Positions 17,178 to 26,097 of a stretch of DNA of 64,000 nucleotides are shown here, piece by piece. The notes beneath the pieces are model-generated. The model saw nothing but the letters and a program-made list of their open reading frames with translations, ran no database searches and was not told where the DNA came from. Positions within the stretch are counted from its first letter, which is position 1, and each line of letters begins with the position of its first letter. The translations under genes and the position numbers were made by a program. The stretch comes from DASWNP01 sp036399175 (GTDB lineage: Bacteria; Acidobacteriota; Blastocatellia; Pyrinomonadales; Pyrinomonadaceae): positions 10,097 to 74,096 of the forward strand of contig DASWNP010000042.1 in the NCBI GenBank assembly GCA_036399175.1, given 5' to 3'.

Positions 17178-17684
17178 ATGACGAGGCGCAGTGAACGCAC
17201 AGGCCAGACCGCCGAGCCAAACATCAACGTCACGCCGCTCATCGACGTGCTGCTGGTGCTCCTGATTATCTTTATGGTGGTCTCGCCGTCGAGGCCGCAT
17301 CGCTTCAAGACGTTGATTCCCGAGCCGCCGCCTGAGAGCGAAGAGGTGGAGCAGAGCCCGCGCACGCTCGTCGTCGATATTGGCCGCGACTCGAAGCTGA
17401 GATTAATCAAAGGCAAAGACCTCATCGCCGAAGCTTCGGTGGATGAGCCGGGCGCGGTCACTACGCGTCTGGCGCGCGAGTTTGCCGAGCGACGTGCGAA
17501 GGGTTCATGGAAGCTCGGCATGGAAAATCGCTCGGACATCTCTCTGGACGAGCGCGTCGAAAAGACCGTCTTCATCAAAGCCCCGCGAACAGTTCTCTAC
17601 GGGACAGTCGCCGCAGTTATCGACGGCGTGAAGGGCGCGGGCGCAGCGCCCATCGGCCTGCAAACCGACGAGCTTTTGAATTGA
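17178..17684 (+). CDS. ExbD/TolR-family biopolymer transport protein
   Basis: 168 residues with a short cytoplasmic N-terminus, the family hallmark NINVTPLIDVLLVLLIIFMV (one membrane helix, about residues 20-37, carrying the functionally critical Asp in LID), and a periplasmic domain. In ExbB/ExbD and TolQ/TolR systems this protein couples the proton motive force to a TonB- or TolA-like partner. No exbB/tolQ or tonB gene is adjacent, so it must work with partners encoded elsewhere. AAAGGAG at 17163-17169 supports the start. Confidence 0.92.
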   Translation: MTRRSERTGQTAEPNINVTPLIDVLLVLLIIFMVVSPSRPHRFKTLIPEPPPESEEVEQSPRTLVVDIGRDSKLRLIKGKDLIAEASVDEPGAVTTRLAREFAERRAKGSWKLGMENRSDISLDERVEKTVFIKAPRTVLYGTVAAVIDGVKGAGAAPIGLQTDELLN

Positions 17685-17926
17685 GCAGCGCGGCGGCGTC
17701 CTTTGCCGTGCGAGCGTTTCCTTTGCGGCGTGCGCATCCAAAATTTCGCAGATAAATTTATCTCTTCCAACAACCTGAGGAGCGCTCTGGAGCATCGGAG
17801 TGGCAAAACCGCGTGTTCGTCGTCGAGGCGCGCGGTTTGCCTCGCAAGCGTGCTGTCAGCAACAAAACTTCCGGAGCGACTCCCCAGGCTCTCCAAACGT
17901 CTCTACGTGTCGAAAGGAGAAAGCCT

Positions 17927-19246
17927 GTGAGCAGCCCAACCTTCCCGCTCAACCGAATCCGCATCGAATCGCCCTGCGCAGCCGATTGGGAGAGCATGCA
18001 GGGCAGTGACCGCGTGCGCTTCTGCGAGCATTGCGCGCTGAGCGTCCATAACATTTCGCAGATGACGACTGAAGAGGCCGCGCGTCTCGTCGCAGCCTCG
18101 CAGGGGCGTCTCTGCATCAGGTATTACCGGCGAACGGACGGCACGATTCTGACCGACATGCCGGCGCGTCTTCACAAAATCACGCGCCGCGCCTCCAGAC
18201 TCGCCGCCGGAGCCTTCAGCGCCGCCCTCAGCCTCGCCTCCACCGCGCTCGCCCAAACGCCTGCGCCTTCTTTGCCGCGACAGGATTCAAACGTCGCCGC
18301 TCAGGCTCGACGGGCAAACGACCTGCCCGCCAATGTCGCAGGCGGTCAGGGCGGTTGGATTACCGGAGTAGTCACTGACCCCACCGGCGCAGCTATTCCC
18401 GGAGCAACGCTTACTCTGACGAACGAAGCGACGAAGGCTCAGCTTGTCGCCCGCACCAACGACGACGGCAGCTTCAGTTTTCAATCGCTCGAAGCGGGCG
18501 CTTACAAGCTTGAGATTAAGGCGGAGGGATTCAATTCGAGCGAGCGCCCGGTCGATATCGAGGCCAACGCAGAGCAGCGCGTCGAGCACACGCTTGAATT
18601 GCCGGAGGGGACGCTTATCGAGACGGCGACGGTGGGCATTATGATTATCGCCGAGCCGAGCAATGCGCTGGTGCGCGCGGTGTGGAAGGAAGATTTAGAG
18701 GCGGTCAAAGAACTGCTCAGGACGGGCTCGGACGTAAACGTCGTAGACGATGCGCTGGACATCACGCCTCTGAGCGAAGCGGCGCTCAAGGGCAATCTTG
18801 AGATGATGCGCCTGCTGCTCGACGCGGGCGCGGAGGTCAACCTGAGAAACCGCAAGAAGCAGACGGCTCTGATGCTGATGATGACGGAGCAGACGAGCGT
18901 CGAGGCCGTGCGCGTGCTGCTTTCAGCCGGGGCGAAGGTCAACCGAAAGGACGAGTACGGCGCGACGGCGCTTGGCTACGCGGCCTCGCTCGCGGGCGCA
19001 GATGTCGTGCAGGCGTTGATTGACGCCGGGGCGAAAATCAACTCGAAGAACAACACGGGGCAGACGCCTCTGATGGCGGCGGCTGAATCAGGACGCGTCG
19101 AGAGCGTGCGCGCTCTGCTCGTAGCGGGCGCTGACATCGACAGGAAGGACGAGGACGGAGATACGGCCTTGAAGCTCGCTCTTGACGCCGAGTACGCGGA
19201 AGTTGTCAGCCTGCTCAGGGCTTACGGCGCGGTCGAGGAACAGTAG
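17927..19246 (+). CDS. Cys-motif / membrane / CarboxypepD-reg / ankyrin-repeat fusion protein
   Basis: 439 residues from a GTG start with AAGGAG at 17914-17919. The N-terminal about 80 residues carry Cys17, a CEHC pair (Cys33/Cys36) and Cys63 in the context SPCAADW, RVRFCEHCALSVHN and RLCIRYYRRTDGT. This Cys-rich module recurs in acidobacterial and planctomycete membrane proteins and probably binds metal. A hydrophobic segment follows (about 90-110). Next is a carboxypeptidase-regulatory-like beta-sandwich (ITGVVTDPTGAAIPGATLTL through EHTLEL, about 143-225), then five or six ankyrin repeats (about 250-435) such as NTGQTPLMAAAESGRVESV and RKDEDGDTALKLALDAEYAEV. The domain order implies a cytosolic Cys domain with extracytoplasmic binding domains. 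Function is unknown. Confidence 0.85.
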   Translation: MSSPTFPLNRIRIESPCAADWESMQGSDRVRFCEHCALSVHNISQMTTEEAARLVAASQGRLCIRYYRRTDGTILTDMPARLHKITRRASRLAAGAFSAALSLASTALAQTPAPSLPRQDSNVAAQARRANDLPANVAGGQGGWITGVVTDPTGAAIPGATLTLTNEATKAQLVARTNDDGSFSFQSLEAGAYKLEIKAEGFNSSERPVDIEANAEQRVEHTLELPEGTLIETATVGIMIIAEPSNALVRAVWKEDLEAVKELLRTGSDVNVVDDALDITPLSEAALKGNLEMMRLLLDAGAEVNLRNRKKQTALMLMMTEQTSVEAVRVLLSAGAKVNRKDEYGATALGYAASLAGADVVQALIDAGAKINSKNNTGQTPLMAAAESGRVESVRALLVAGADIDRKDEDGDTALKLALDAEYAEVVSLLRAYGAVEEQ

Positions 19247-19299
19247 GGGCGAGCGCGCCGAGCGCAAGGGAAGACCGAAGCTCACAATCGAAGCATCAA

Positions 19300-20991
19300 T
19301 CAACTCTGAAGCGGCCTGTCGCTCGTGCCGTTGGGCTGTGGGGGTTGGCGGCGGTAGCGATGCGTGACGGGGCGGCGGCGACCGACGCCGATGGCGTTGC
19401 GCGAGATGATGAGCGTGGGCGGCAGTTGTCGTCGCTTGAATTCGTTGGCGGGAGATTCGACGCGGTTGAGGATGTCGTAGACGAGCGCCGAGTCGTTGCC
19501 GGATTTGATTATCTCTTCGGGCGTGGCCTTCTTCTCGAAGTAGAGCTTGAGAATTGGGTCGAGCACGTCGTAGGGCGGCAACGATTGGTCGTCGAACTGG
19601 TCGGGCGCAAGCTCGGCGGAAGGGCGCTTGTTGATAATCTGCCAGGGGATAATCTCGCTCTGCCGGTTGTAGTGGCGCGCGAGCGCATAGACTTCGGTTT
19701 TGAGCACATCGCCGAGGACGGCGAGGCCGCCGTTGGTGTCGCCGTAGAGCGTGCAGTAGCCGAGGGCAAGCTCGGACTTGTTGCCGGTCGAAAGCAGCAG
19801 TCGTCCTTCGGCGTTCGAGATGGTCATAAGGATGTTGCCGCGCAGGCGCGACTGCAAGTTCTCAGCCGCGAGCGACTGGCCGCCGCGCGTCGGCTTGACG
19901 AGTCCAAGCTCTTTCGTCAGCGCCTCGAAGGCCGACGTGATTGGGTGTTCGACGACGGGCATGCTCAGATTTCGTCCGAGCGCGATGGAATCCTCGACGC
20001 TGCCGCGCGAAGAGAAGGGCGAGGGCATCATCACCGAGAGGACGTTCTGCGAGCCGAGGGCTTCGCAGGCCAGCGTCGCTACGACCGCCGAGTCGATGCC
20101 GCCGGAAAGACCTAGTACGGCGCGCGAGAAGCGATTCTTCTGCGCGTAGTCGCGTATGCCGAGCACGAGCGCCTGGTGAATGGTCTCGATGTCGTCGCCG
20201 GGCAGACAGCGCTCGTCGCGGATGCCGCAATCCAAATCGACCGTGCCGAAAAACTCCTCGAAGGGCGGGGCCTGGAGGATGATGTCGCCTCGATGGTCTG
20301 TGACGATGCTCGCGCCGTCGAAGATGATGCCGTCGTTGCCGCCGACGAGGTTGACGTAGACGATTGGCAGACCGGCGAGGCGCGAACGGTGCGAAACCAT
20401 CGAGCAGCGCTGCCCCATCTTCGACTTGTTGAAGGGCGAGGCGTTGATGGTGACGAGCACTTTCGCGCCCATCTCGATGAGGTCGTCGGCCGGGTCGTGC
20501 GCGTAGAGGCGCTCGCGCCAGAAGGTCTTATCGTTCCACATGTCTTCGCAGACGGCGACGCCGAAGGTCTCATCGTTCAGTTGAAAGATGCGGCGCTCCG
20601 TGCCCGACTCGAAGTAGCGCGGGTCGTCGAACACGTCGTATTCGGGCAGAAGCGCCTTGTCAGCCCAGCCGATAAGCTCGCGGTTGCGAATCACCGCCGC
20701 AGAGTTGTAGAGCTTGCGCCCGGAGGTTTGCCCCGTCGGGCGCACGGTGCCGACCACCGCCGTCAAGCCTTCGGTGGCGGCGATGATGCGCTCCAGAGGC
20801 TTGAGCGAAGATTGCGCCACGTCGCGGTCGAGAAACCAGTCGAGAGAGGTGTAGCCCTGCACGGCGACTTCGGGCAGCACGACGAGGTCGGACTTGTCGG
20901 CGCGCGCTCGCTCGATGGCGCGCAGGATGCGCTCGGTGTTGCCCTCGTAGTCGCCGTTCGTAGTATTAATCTGTCCGATAGTGACGCGCAT
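19300..20991 (-). CDS. nadE: glutamine-dependent NAD+ synthetase
   Basis: 563 residues. The N-terminal carbon-nitrogen hydrolase (glutaminase) domain has LPEVAVQGY (catalytic Glu), DKALLPEYDVFDD (Lys) and GVAVCEDMW (Cys). The C-terminal synthetase domain has the ATP-binding LGLSGGIDSAVVATLA near residue 293, GNKSELALGYCTLYGD and the conserved NKRPSAEL. It converts deamido-NAD to NAD using ammonia channelled from glutamine, the last step of NAD synthesis. The ATG at 20991 begins the expected MRVTIGQIN start of the family. The C-terminus ends in a basic, Pro-rich tail slightly longer than usual. Confidence 0.96.
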   Translation of the reverse strand: MRVTIGQINTTNGDYEGNTERILRAIERARADKSDLVVLPEVAVQGYTSLDWFLDRDVAQSSLKPLERIIAATEGLTAVVGTVRPTGQTSGRKLYNSAAVIRNRELIGWADKALLPEYDVFDDPRYFESGTERRIFQLNDETFGVAVCEDMWNDKTFWRERLYAHDPADDLIEMGAKVLVTINASPFNKSKMGQRCSMVSHRSRLAGLPIVYVNLVGGNDGIIFDGASIVTDHRGDIILQAPPFEEFFGTVDLDCGIRDERCLPGDDIETIHQALVLGIRDYAQKNRFSRAVLGLSGGIDSAVVATLACEALGSQNVLSVMMPSPFSSRGSVEDSIALGRNLSMPVVEHPITSAFEALTKELGLVKPTRGGQSLAAENLQSRLRGNILMTISNAEGRLLLSTGNKSELALGYCTLYGDTNGGLAVLGDVLKTEVYALARHYNRQSEIIPWQIINKRPSAELAPDQFDDQSLPPYDVLDPILKLYFEKKATPEEIIKSGNDSALVYDILNRVESPANEFKRRQLPPTLIISRNAIGVGRRRPVTHRYRRQPPQPNGTSDRPLQS

Positions 20992-21143
20992 GATTTTTCA
21001 CTCTCCCGACAGTTTGAAAAGGAACGTGACGCAGCCGACGTTTCTCGCACGCCCGTCGCCTCCCCGCGTCTCAAACGCTTTCAGACTTGCCGCTTCGTTG
21101 CTACATGATAACGAAGCTTAACGGAACATCAAAATTAAAGAAA

Positions 21144-21230
21144 CGATGAACGCGGGTAGCGTGAACGATGAACTGAAAGACCAAAGCTTTCTGCTTTTCG
21201 TTCCGCGTTCATCGTTCCGCGTTCATCGTT
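21144..21230. repeat. heptamer inverted-repeat element, ACGATGA/CGCGTTC type
   Basis: Left-arm ACGATGA and ACGCGGG units are complemented by right-arm CGCGTTC and ATCGTTC units. The spacer CTGAAAGACCAAAGCTTTCT is shared with the 14531 element. The right arm runs into the TAA stop codon of the kinase gene at 21230-21232. Confidence 0.87.
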
Positions 21231-24076
21231 TATCTGAAGTCTTTAATCAGCACCATCTCGGTCGTGGATGTGCCGCGTGCGGCGGCTAGTTGTTTGCCGT
21301 CGCGCGACCACGAGTACCACCCGATGAAGTCGGTCTTCCAGTCGGTGAGCTGCTTGGGCTTGCCGCCGGAGAGGGGCATGCGCCAGATGTTGGAGACGCC
21401 TTCCTGCGTTATGACGAAATCAACCGCCTGGCCGTCGGGCGACCAGTTGATTTGGTCGATGGCTTGGGGAGCGTCGAGTCGGCGCACGGGCTCGCCGCCC
21501 TCTGCGGGGATGAGATGGATTTTGAGAGGCGAGTCGGGCTCGTGGTCGCGGTAGAGCGTGAGAAAGAGCTTGCCGTCGGGCGACAGGCGCGAGTAGGAGA
21601 TGTTTTCGTCAGCCACCTTCAGGGGCTCGCCGCCTTCGGCCGAGACTTTCCAGTAGGCGAGACGCCCGGCGTCGTCGCGCGAGTTGTAGAAGACCCACTG
21701 CGAATCGGGCGACCAGTGCGGATGAGAGTCGCGGTCAACGTTTCGCACAAGCTCTTTGGCGTTGCTGCCGTCGGCGTTCATCCGCCAGATGCCCCAGCCG
21801 ACCGAGCGGTTGGAGATGAAGACGATGTGGCGTCCGTCGGAGGAGACGGAGGGCATGGTGTCGTTGTTCTGGTCGAAGGTGAGCTGCTTACTGGCAGAGC
21901 CGTCCGGATTCATCATCCAGATGTCGCCGTTGCCGCTCGCGTTTGAGTAGTAGACTATTCGACCGTCGGGCGTCCAGACGGGCGCGCCGTTGATGCCGTT
22001 GGAGGTTATCTGTCGTGCGCGTGCGGAGTCGCCGCCAGGCGCGAGCCAGATTTGGGAAGAGTCGTTGCCCTGAAGGGCGAGTATCGAGCGCCCGTCCGAG
22101 GTGAGACTCACGCTCGCGTAGGCGTTCACGTCGTTGGTCACTTTCTGCGCCTGCCCTTCGGGGTAGGAGACGAACCAGATTTGCACGGGCTCGCTCGGCA
22201 GAGAGGCGCGGTCGCGCGCGGTGATAACGAGCCCGCTCGAATCCGAGAGCCACGCGATTGAGCGGATTTCGCGCCAGCGCCCCGAGAGAATCTTGCGCGT
22301 CGATTTGTCCGAGACGTTTACCTCCTCGATGTCAACGTAGTAACCCTCCTTATCTCTGCCGCTCAAGACGTAGGCGATTGAGCGCCCGTCGGGCGACCAG
22401 GCGGTCGTGCCGATGGAGACGGGCATCTTGCGCACGACGAGCGGCTGCTCGCCGCTTCCGTCTTCGTTCGCGGTGAGCAGGTTGTCTTCGTTGTTCTTCG
22501 GGACATGCCGCTTGAAGGCGAGGCGCTTGCCGTCGGGCGAGATGGTGACGGGACTATCGATGTCGAAGATGAGCTTCTGCGGGTCGCCGCCGAGGACGGA
22601 GACGCGGTATAGCTCGCGCCAGCCCTGCCCGCGTTTGCCTCGCGGGTAGTAGATAAAGTTGCCGTCGGGCGAGAAGGTAGCGCCGAGGAAGTAGTCGTCT
22701 GTGGGCGGCACGATTTCGCGCTCGCTCGCCGTCGTCACCTGCCTCAGACGTATGCTCTGATTGCCCGCCTCGTAGGCGACGCGCACGAGATATTTGCCGT
22801 CGGGCGAGATGGAGGCATAGGTCGTCAACGCGCTCGCGGGCAGCCGCATCAGCTTCATATTTTGAAGCGACGCGAAGGGCACGCTCGACGCGGGACGACG
22901 CGCGGCGGCGAGACGATAAAGGGCGTAGCCGCCGCCGACGCACGCAACGGCGACGAGCGCGGCGACGACGAGCGTGATGCTCAAACCTCGCCGACGCTGT
23001 TCGCGTTCGCTCGTTCGCTGGCCTTCGACGGCAGTTACAGTCCGCGCTCTTTCGAGCGAAGCGGTGCGCGCCGCGCCCGCCCCGGATGCCGCATCGCGGT
23101 TGAGCATGAGCGTGGCGCGCTCGTCGCTCTCGAAGTTCGACGTGCCGCCCGATGCGCCCGTTCGCAAATTCGGCGGCACGGAGCGATGCTGCTGAGCGAG
23201 GTAATCAAGCTCTTCCTTCAGGCTGCGCAAATCGACGAGCATGTCGTGGACGCTCTGATAGCGTTCGTCGCGCTTCTTCCTGAGCGCCTTCTTGACGATA
23301 ACGTCGAGGTCGGGCGGGACGTGGTAGTTGAAGCGCGCCATCGCCTCGGGCAGTTCGTGGACGATGCGGTTGAGCGTCTGCGGCGCGCTCTCGCCCGCGA
23401 AGGGCACGCGACCCGTAGCCATCTCGTAGAGCACGACGCCGAGCGAATAGATGTCCGTGCGATGGTCGATGTCGCGCTCGGCGAGCGCCTGCTCGGGCGA
23501 CATATAACTGACAGTTCCCATCACCATGCCGGGATTGGTTCTGACCTGCGTGGCGATTTCGCTCGAAGAGGAAAGCTCTCCGTCGCCGTTGGCCGAGGCG
23601 AGCTTCGCCAGACCGAAGTCGAGCACTTTGGCCTGACCGCGCGGAGTGATGATGACGTTGGCGGGTTTGATGTCGCGGTGAGTGATGCCGCGCGCGTGCG
23701 CTTCTTCGAGCGCCTCGGCTATCTGTATGCCGATGCGGACGACCTCCGAAACCTCCAAAGGATGATTGTCTATCAGCTTGTCGAGCGGCTTGCCCTCGAC
23801 GTATTCCATCGCGATGAAATGCGCGCCGTCGGGCGTCGAGCCCACGTCGTAGATGTGCGCGGCGTGCTCGCTCCTGAGCCGCGAAGCCGTGCGCGCTTCC
23901 TGTAGGAAACGCTGAAGACGCTGAGCGTCGGAAGCAATCTCGGCGGAGAGAACCTTGAGCGCGACGGGTCGCTCAAGCTGCACGTCGTTCGCCAGATAGA
24001 CCTCCCCCATCCCGCCCGCCCCGATGAGCGACTCGACCTCGTAACGACCCAGACGTGTTCCCGGCTCAAAACTCAT
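21230..24076 (-). CDS. Ser/Thr protein kinase with TolB-like beta-propeller
   Basis: 948 residues. An N-terminal PknB-like kinase domain (about 12-275) shows the glycine loop LIGAGGMGEVY, catalytic HRDIKPAN, DFGLAKL, and the GTVSYMSPEQA activation segment. A Ser/Arg-rich juxtamembrane region and one membrane helix (about 365-387, LVVAALVAVACVGGGYALY) follow. The extracytoplasmic part (about 400-948) contains repeated WSPDG/SPDGK blades of a TolB/PD40 propeller. This is a very common acidobacterial architecture, thought to sense an outer signal and phosphorylate cytosolic targets. The ATG at 24076 starts the usual MSFEPGTRLGRYE; no strong Shine-Dalgarno precedes it. Confidence 0.95.
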   Translation of the reverse strand: MSFEPGTRLGRYEVESLIGAGGMGEVYLANDVQLERPVALKVLSAEIASDAQRLQRFLQEARTASRLRSEHAAHIYDVGSTPDGAHFIAMEYVEGKPLDKLIDNHPLEVSEVVRIGIQIAEALEEAHARGITHRDIKPANVIITPRGQAKVLDFGLAKLASANGDGELSSSSEIATQVRTNPGMVMGTVSYMSPEQALAERDIDHRTDIYSLGVVLYEMATGRVPFAGESAPQTLNRIVHELPEAMARFNYHVPPDLDVIVKKALRKKRDERYQSVHDMLVDLRSLKEELDYLAQQHRSVPPNLRTGASGGTSNFESDERATLMLNRDAASGAGAARTASLERARTVTAVEGQRTSEREQRRRGLSITLVVAALVAVACVGGGYALYRLAAARRPASSVPFASLQNMKLMRLPASALTTYASISPDGKYLVRVAYEAGNQSIRLRQVTTASEREIVPPTDDYFLGATFSPDGNFIYYPRGKRGQGWRELYRVSVLGGDPQKLIFDIDSPVTISPDGKRLAFKRHVPKNNEDNLLTANEDGSGEQPLVVRKMPVSIGTTAWSPDGRSIAYVLSGRDKEGYYVDIEEVNVSDKSTRKILSGRWREIRSIAWLSDSSGLVITARDRASLPSEPVQIWFVSYPEGQAQKVTNDVNAYASVSLTSDGRSILALQGNDSSQIWLAPGGDSARARQITSNGINGAPVWTPDGRIVYYSNASGNGDIWMMNPDGSASKQLTFDQNNDTMPSVSSDGRHIVFISNRSVGWGIWRMNADGSNAKELVRNVDRDSHPHWSPDSQWVFYNSRDDAGRLAYWKVSAEGGEPLKVADENISYSRLSPDGKLFLTLYRDHEPDSPLKIHLIPAEGGEPVRRLDAPQAIDQINWSPDGQAVDFVITQEGVSNIWRMPLSGGKPKQLTDWKTDFIGWYSWSRDGKQLAAARGTSTTEMVLIKDFR

Positions 24077-24245
24077 AGGGAGACAACCGAAATATTTAGA
24101 CAGGTGAGCCCCGCGCTCCGAAACATTTCGTACAACCGAACCGATGCCTGCTTTGAAGTATTCTAACCGACTTGGGTTGTCGTGCGCGAGAAGAAGGCTG
24201 GAAAAGAGGGCGTCCAATAAAATGGACGAACGCAAGGCGAAAGCA

Positions 24246-24342
24246 AGGGGAAAAGGGGAAAGGGGTAAACGGGTAAAAGGAGAAAACAGCTAGTGCGTTC
24301 TTACTCTCCCTTTCCCCTTTTCCCCTTTTTCCCTTTTCCCCT
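24246..24342. repeat. heptamer inverted-repeat element, GGGGAAA type
   Basis: A purine arm (24246-24281) and a pyrimidine arm (24305-24342) surround a short spacer. The right arm forms the 3' end of hyuB and supplies its stop codon and a Gly/Lys/Arg tail. Confidence 0.85.
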
Positions 24343-26043
24343 CCGAGCTTTCCCGTGTCCGCCGCCGCCGGGCGTTTCGATGCGGACGCGGTCGCCCGCT
24401 TCGAGCTGCCAGGTGCCTTTCGAGTCGATGCGCTCGGCGCGAGGGCTTCGCCCGCGACGCAGTATCAGGTCGCGCCCCGTGAGAGCCGCCTGACCACCGT
24501 CGAGTCCGTAGGGCGAGCTGGTTCTTCTGTCGGCAAGGAGCGACATGCGGGCGGGCGTGAGAGTTTCGATTTCGCGGACGACGCCGTCGCCGCCTCGATA
24601 CTTGCCGCGCCCGCCCGAGCCTTCGCGGATAGCATAACGACGCACGCGCAAAGGGTATGCGTATTCGAGGGCTTCGGCGGGCGTGTTGAGGCTGTTGGTC
24701 ATGTGCGTATGAACGGCGCTCATGCCGTCGAGCGCGGGGCGCGCGCCCATGCCTCCGGCGACCGTCTCGTAGTAGGCGAACTCCGCACCTTTGCGCGGGT
24801 CGAAGCCGCCGATAGTCAGGTTGTTCATCGTGCCCTGACTGGCCGCCGGAATCCTCTCCGGCAGGGCGCGTGCGAGCGCGCGAAACAGCACATCGACGAT
24901 GCGCTGCGAAGTCTCGACGTTTCCGCCCGCCACCGACGCCGGAGGCGACGCGTTGACTACCGTCCCCAGAGGCGCGACGACCTCTATCGGCTCCATCAAT
25001 CCCGCGCTCGCCGGAACGTCTTCCGCGCCGATGAGACATCGAAAGACGTAGGAGACCGCCGAGACCGTTATCGCCTCGACCGCGTTGACCGGCCCCGAGA
25101 CCTGCGGCGCGCTTCCCGTAAAATCCACGCGCGCCCGCTCGCCTTCGACGCCGATGCGCACGCGCAACTCCACTCGCCCGCGCGCCTGTGTGCCGTCGTC
25201 GTCGAGCGCATCGGAAGCTTCATACGTCCCGTCGGGAATCGAAGCTATCGCCGCGCGCATCACGCGCGAAGAGTAGTTAATCAGGTGCGACGCATATTCG
25301 ACCGCTTCCGCCCTGCCCGCGCGCTCGCAGATTTCCAGAAGACGCGCCGCGCCCGTCTTCAGAGAACCTATCTGCGCCTCGAAGTCTGCGCGCCGTTCCT
25401 CGGGCGCACGCACGTTCCAAAGCAGCAGCCGCATCACGTCTTCGACCACCCGGCCTTCGCGCACGAGATGAACCGGCGGAATCCGAAAGCCCTCGCCGTA
25501 GATGTCTGTCGCCATGCCCATCGAGCCCGGCGTCGCGCCGCCGATGTCCGCATGGTGCGCGCGGTTGGCGACATAGAAAAGCAGAGGGGAAAAGGGGAAA
25601 GGGGAAAAAGGGGAAAGGGGAGTCAAAGCATTCTTTCCTGTTGCGGCACGCGCTTGTTCTTCGGCTTTAACCCTTTCCCCCTTTCCCCTTTCCCCCTTTC
25701 CCCCGGCGTCGAAGACGCCCATGACGAGCGTGACATCCGGCAGGTGCGTGCCTCCGGCGAAGGGGTCGTTGAGGGCGAGGATGTCGCCGGGGGCGAGCGC
25801 GGCGTGACGAAGCGCTGCGGCGACGGCCATCGGCATCGAGCCTAGATGGACGGGCATGTGGTCGCCCTGCGCGATGGTGCGCCCTTCCGAATCGAAGACG
25901 GCGCAGGAATAATCGCGCCGCTCCTTGATGTTGGGCGAGAAGGCCGTGCGCCTGAGCGCGATGCCCATCTCTTCGGCGACCGAAGTGTAGAGCGCGCGGT
26001 AGATTTCCAGCGTCGTCGGGTCGAAGCGAAGCGATTGTTTCAT
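24301..26043 (-). CDS. hyuB: hydantoinase B / oxoprolinase family protein
   Basis: 580 residues. Family motifs include the N-terminal TLEIYRALYTSVAEEMGIALRR-type opening, the DYSCAVFD and GDHMPVHLGSMP segments, LNDPFAGGTHLPDVT, YVANRAHHADIGG, and a C-terminal GGRGKYRGGDG with a Gly-rich end. With HyuA it should form an ATP-dependent hydantoinase, 5-oxoprolinase or acetone-carboxylase-like enzyme; the substrate cannot be told from sequence. Two oddities are visible. About 37 extra codons (from the heptamer element at 25584-25704) lie in-frame between FDAGG and LLFYVANR. The C-terminal tail RRGKGKKGKRGKGE is encoded by another heptamer element. ATG at 26043. Confidence 0.9.
   Translation of the reverse strand: MKQSLRFDPTTLEIYRALYTSVAEEMGIALRRTAFSPNIKERRDYSCAVFDSEGRTIAQGDHMPVHLGSMPMAVAAALRHAALAPGDILALNDPFAGGTHLPDVTLVMGVFDAGGKGERGKGERVKAEEQARAATGKNALTPLSPFSPFPFSPLLFYVANRAHHADIGGATPGSMGMATDIYGEGFRIPPVHLVREGRVVEDVMRLLLWNVRAPEERRADFEAQIGSLKTGAARLLEICERAGRAEAVEYASHLINYSSRVMRAAIASIPDGTYEASDALDDDGTQARGRVELRVRIGVEGERARVDFTGSAPQVSGPVNAVEAITVSAVSYVFRCLIGAEDVPASAGLMEPIEVVAPLGTVVNASPPASVAGGNVETSQRIVDVLFRALARALPERIPAASQGTMNNLTIGGFDPRKGAEFAYYETVAGGMGARPALDGMSAVHTHMTNSLNTPAEALEYAYPLRVRRYAIREGSGGRGKYRGGDGVVREIETLTPARMSLLADRRTSSPYGLDGGQAALTGRDLILRRGRSPRAERIDSKGTWQLEAGDRVRIETPGGGGHGKARRGKGKKGKRGKGE
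25584..25704. repeat. heptamer inverted-repeat element inside hyuB
   Basis: The left arm has GGGGAAA-type heptamers (25584-25621), the spacer contains TCAAAGCATTCTTTCC, and the right arm has pyrimidine heptamers (25670-25704). It is read through in-frame by hyuB as a Lys/Gly/Glu block, a short spacer and a Pro/Ser/Phe block. Confidence 0.88.
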
Positions 26044-26057
26044 CGGTTCATTTCTTC

Positions 26058-26092
26058 ATTGATTCAATGAGCCAATGATTCAATGATTCAAT
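26058..26092. repeat. short direct repeats (ATGATTCA)
   Basis: ATTCAATG/ATGATTCA octamers repeat tandemly between hyuB and the NTF2-like gene, ending six bases from the latter's TAG stop. It is a one-armed relative of the other tandem elements. Confidence 0.6.
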
Positions 26093-26097
26093 CGTCC

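Noticed and set aside
17178..17684. Complete TonB/ExbBD or Tol system
   Set aside because: Only the ExbD/TolR-like subunit is present; neighbours are unrelated.
24355..25845. Long plus-strand open frame opposite hyuB
   Set aside because: Antisense shadow; Arg/Ala/His-rich without domain motifs, while the minus strand reads as hydantoinase B.
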